From positions 1-22,866 of the forward strand of contig CAJNOQ010002739.1 in assembly GCA_905250885.1 (NCBI GenBank): a stretch of 22,866 nucleotides of DNA, read 5' to 3'. Under the pieces are notes generated by a model, which was not told the origin of the DNA, did no database searches, and worked only from the letters and a program-made list of their open reading frames with translations. The translations under genes and the position numbers were made by a program. This DNA comes from Didymodactylos carnosus. Its lineage: Eukaryota > Rotifera > Eurotatoria > Philodinida > Philodinidae. Position 1 is the first letter of the stretch; the number at the start of each line of letters is the position of its first letter. Below are positions 19,690-22,866 of the stretch, in pieces.

Positions 19690-20862
19690 ATTTTTCTCGT
19701 TGGAGCACCATTCAAAATATTGGATTCAACTAATAAAGCAAATGACTGGAAGGCCAAACATGGTCGTCTATTTGTTTTACATCTTAGTATACCATTAATG
19801 ATTCAATATTTATCAGAATCAATGTCTACTCATTTTGTTCCATATACGGTGGCTATTAAACTATTACATTGTCCTCGATCGACAGATGAAATTGAACTTG
19901 GTGAATTATTATTAAATCGTTACTGTGAACAAGTAGGAATAATTTATGATGATGAATCAATTGAAATACTTTCATTGTATGCCCATTTACATTTAGCCGA
20001 ACAAGTACGAGCACATAACGGCTTCGCGTTTACATCAGCATTTGCCCTTGAATCGTGCATTAGATTTATTAAAAAGAAAGCTCATAGAAGTAAAAACTTA
20101 GGTAAGTCAGTGCATACTATTTTCCATCAACTGTTACTTTAATGTGCGATTGTATCTGATGGGGTCCTGCCATTGTATAGTATAGATACTACACCGTTAT
20201 TCCCTCAGAGATTGTCAGAAACTGGTTTAACTTAATATTACGGAATAAAGGAGTAGTTCTCTAATCTTATTCTTATATGACGCCAAAACTGTCATTGTTT
20301 TATTTTCATCAGCTACACAGATTGTATGTTGAACAAATCGGACTTGTATGATGCATCCAAATAAAATTGAACTACGAACAACAACTGGCCTTAATCAAAT
20401 TGACCTTCTACATACATCTATCGATCCATTCAGACAAGTATTGGTAAATCTTCTCGTGGACAAACAGCAACAGCAAAAAACTAAATTGTTTACACGTTAT
20501 AAAAAGTATTTTATTACTTACCATTCAATTATATACGATCAGCGATTTAGTTGTACCAGTTATATAATTTCGTTTTAGTCTGACCAACAAAAAACTGATT
20601 ATGAGAAGGTTATTCTGTTTTTATCGTATCATGAATAATATTTCGTTATTGTGCAATTATATCAGTGTACACTAAAGCTATTATCACAATACGTTACAAT
20701 TCCAAATGAAATTAATAATACGTTGAATGATTTATATCCTCTAGATTAACAAATAATTATTCTATCATTTCAGTTAATAAAATTAAACACAAATGTATTC
20801 GTACACAATTTGAAGATACTTTTTGTATATCGGAAGATCGTGTTGATTTTGAGCACGATTGA
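19690..20862 (+). pseudogene. CACTA-like DNA transposase, C-terminal part, decayed
   Basis: The product resembles the C-terminal region of animal En/Spm-CACTA transposases (Transposase_21/DUF4218 type): WKAKHGRLFVLHLSIPLMI, HFVPYTVAIKLLHC, YAHLHLAEQVRAHNGFAFTS, then FALESCIRFIKKKAHRSKNL. A GTAAGT donor after 20101 and a TTTTCATCAG acceptor at 20312 define a phase-1 intron of 211 bp that joins KNL to ATQIV, as the family expects. Coding continues to RVDFEHD with a stop at 20860-20862; the last exon begins at about 20774 after ATCATTTCAG. In-frame stops interrupt it at 20330-20332, 20576-20578, 20636-20638 and 20747-20749. The N-terminal catalytic part is missing, so this is a 5'-truncated, inactive copy. 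The family call is from memory of conserved motifs. Confidence 0.6.
20102..20312 (+). other. intron in the CACTA-like transposase (211 bp, phase 1)
   Basis: GTAAGT donor and TTTCATCAG acceptor; splicing rebuilds a Gly-to-Ala codon and the conserved KNLATQI run. Confidence 0.65.
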
Positions 20863-21044
20863 AGAAGCTTTTTATTCTTGTTATTGATATAGTTATTTGT
20901 GAGCTTTACTTGTGCCTTCTTTTTGCTGCTATCACAAGACAAATTCGTCGTTTTTAAGATACTGGTTATTTATTTGATTTGTTTGCTTTTTACTTAAAAA
21001 CGTTAACCATACATTTATTTTCTTCGCAGATATCTTATCTTAAA

Positions 21045-22377
21045 ATGGCATCGAATGCCAGCGGTAATCCCTATGCCAAATAACATTCAACATCAAGCCA
21101 GTCAATATTAGAATTAGAGCAACAACACTTTGTAATTTTTACTCAAGATAATTCATTTTCAATCGTTAAAGACAAGCAGTGTACACGAACTGATCATGGT
21201 CTTATTCATGTTCATACCGGTGGTAAAGTTTATACAGGATTTATTTTTCAAGCAGGTGGATATTTGAAACTCGTTGTTATATGTACGGTCGCGTTGTTTA
21301 TGACACTCTTTTTCTCTTAAATGTGTCCTCTTTCTCAGCAAAGTTTTCTGTTTTTCGTTTTTTTCTTGTGTAGAAAGTTCTGTTCTCTAACGAACCATTT
21401 TCTTCTCTTTTTAAAAGCTCATTTGTGAGCCTAAGTTTACTTTCTGTAGAAAAATATCGACTTTTGTCTTCTAGGAACATCGAAAGAGTTGGAAGAAGTA
21501 GCAAAAACAATGTCAAAACCACTAAATTTTGAAATTAACAGTGATTACCAACCCAACGATATATCTTGCACAGATCACCATACCCGTAAGTCAAACCTAT
21601 AATATCTGAAAAGTAAAAGAATTTTAGCGTTTAAATTTAATTTTTTTAGAACAAAAACGAAAACAAAGTCAGCATTCCAATGTTTTTCAAGGTTCATAAC
21701 ATTTGAGAAGTCTTTCAGTTATCAGATAACTTCTGTTGTTTTAGCTAGTCAAAATGCAAACAGTATTGTATATGCAACACAAAAAGCTAGTACTACAGGT
21801 GAAACTTTATCTAAATTATTTTTATCTGATTCGGCAGTGTGTAAGCATGTTTAATGCTTTGTAGTTAGTTATACTTATTTTTTTCCATTTGTTAAGCAGC
21901 TCCATCCTCTCATCAAACCATAATATTTAAGGAACCAAGTGTACCTTCTTCAAGCCTTAAACGTCGATTAGAAAGAACTAAAACAACAACTCTGATTGAG
22001 TCAACAATAAAGAAATCTCCAAACCAACCTGAAGCAATAACTACTCCAAAACTACAAGGATAACATTATTAGATAATATATTGAATATCGCAAATACACC
22101 ATTACATCGTGACGATGATGATAACGACAACAACAATTTTCTGTACCGGGCAAAACGACGAACTTTAAGTGATCATCAACATCGCACAGACAAAAATTCA
22201 TCTTATCTTACAAATTCTTTACCATTTTCATCAACATCCGCAAGTAATGACAATGAACAAGATGGATTATTAATCTTACAACAACTTTCATCTGATATAA
22301 AGAAAATGACAGCCACACAAATTAAGTCTTTATGTTCTATATTAAAATTAGAAATGTCATATACCAGGCAATGCTAA
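21045..22377 (+). pseudogene. unrecognised spliced gene, probable partner of the CACTA-like transposase
   Basis: Five exons can be traced: 21045-21255, 21475-21585, 21650-21691, 21745-21798 and 21900 onward. All four GT-AG introns (219, 64, 53 and 101 bp) are phase 1. The N-terminal domain (FVIFTQDNSFSIVKDKQC, GGKVYTGFIFQAG, then TSKELEEVAKTM) resembles a small beta-rich module found at the start of some BEN-domain and transposon-associated proteins; this is a weak resemblance. The rest is Ser/Thr/Asn/Lys-rich with a basic stretch (LKRRLERTK) and an acidic run (DDDDNDNNN), possibly nuclear. Breaks: TAA at codon 13 (21081-21083) and a one-base shift just before the TAA at 22061-22063, after which coding continues as TLLDNILNIANTPLHRDD. 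The 3' end is cut by an LTR element at about 22372. It lies 180 bp behind the transposase on the same strand. Confidence 0.5.
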
Positions 22378-22866
22378 AGTGAAGAATACTCTCTCTATCC
22401 CCGGGTCCTAAGCTCTGGTTGACAAATAAAATGAAATGAGTGCCAGTGTGTAAAATTTATTGTGCAACAAGTGGTTGAAAATGAATATAATAAAAATGAC
22501 TGTCACACGCTCACACACACACACATAAGCACACACTGAATTGAACTAAGTGATATGACTGTATACGGACAATATATAGTATAACAAGAGAAAAAGCTAG
22601 AAGTCTATGCCACGTCATAAAGAGAGAAAAATATATCTGTCATTCTATCTGGCGATTTGTATATAAAAAATCAGAAGAAAACAAAGAGAAAAATAATGGA
22701 CCATGGTCTAACTAAATATACGAATAAAGAACTATATGCCTGGAATGTGAATGAGAAGACAAGGAGAAGTATTAAAAAGAGAAATTATCACGTGCATTGA
22801 CATGTGAATGAAAAAGAAGACGAACTGTCCAGGTTCGTAACACCCTTCCCCTCCGAAAAAGGATGT
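22372..22866 (-). mobile_element. LTR retrotransposon, LTR plus polypurine tract (runs past the window)
   Basis: Read on the minus strand, a purine tract (GGAGGGGAAGGG, plus-strand 22843-22854) is followed directly by TGTTACGAACC, the usual junction of a polypurine tract and the start of the 3' LTR. The LTR then runs about 471 bp to a CA end at 22372; its tips TGTTA/TGCTA are near-inverted. It contains an AATAAA and a short CA/TG microsatellite (about 22507-22523). The interior of the element lies beyond the right edge. The Ty3/gypsy family is a guess from the LTR start. Insertion is in the 3' part of the 21045-22377 gene. Confidence 0.5.

Noticed and set aside
22081-22377. Separate gene starting at TTG 22081
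   Set aside because: It is the continuation of the preceding exon after a one-base shift; there is no ATG or independent start.

Overview
The window looks like a stretch of animal nuclear DNA that is AT-rich, intron-containing and dominated by repeats. The best guess is a rotifer, probably bdelloid. This rests on family style only: a degenerate F-box gene opening SLPNELFNFIFTYL, a RING/B-box gene with an EYWCEPC B-box, an ADP-ribosylglycohydrolase with short GT-AG introns, and a mixed load of decayed elements. There is no bacterial-type operon, and no rRNA or tRNA gene was found.

Layout. 1-1948: no gene; a cluster of palindromes (276-508) and a 235-bp fold-back element (787-1021). 1949-5419 (+): the one gene that may be intact, an ADP-ribosylglycohydrolase-fold enzyme whose splice phases lead into a C-terminal SAM domain. 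An in-frame TAG lies between the two domains and is either a real stop or inside a 60-nt intron. 5690-6330: tandem repeats and hairpins. 6637-6870: fragment resembling an ISXO2/Merlin-like transposase. 6830-7500 and 8778-9655: two blocks of a ~70-bp degenerate minisatellite, each reversing orientation, on either side of a broken Penelope-like retroelement remnant (7977-8760, minus strand). 9656-12290: repeats only, including a second fold-back element (12115-12263). 12291-13706 (-): F-box-like pseudogene. 13707-18366: mostly featureless, with four dispersed copies of a 16-bp motif (15473-15859). 18367-18843 (-): truncated RING/B-box gene. 19690-22377 (+): a decayed pair of spliced genes, first the C-terminal part of a CACTA-like transposase, then an unrecognised, probably partner, protein. 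22372-22866: the LTR and polypurine tract of an LTR retrotransposon on the minus strand, inserted in the end of that second gene and running out of the window.

How the parts relate. No working multi-gene system is visible. The region reads as a gene-poor repeat landscape holding one probable enzyme gene. Two host-type genes (F-box, RING/B-box) and several mobile elements are at different stages of decay. The most notable items are the ADP-ribosylglycohydrolase-SAM fusion with its ambiguous TAG, the mirrored minisatellite blocks, the 28-bp perfect palindrome that overlaps the premature end of the RING/B-box gene, and the run of phase-1 introns in the CACTA-like pair. All assignments come from reading the sequence; no database search was possible.
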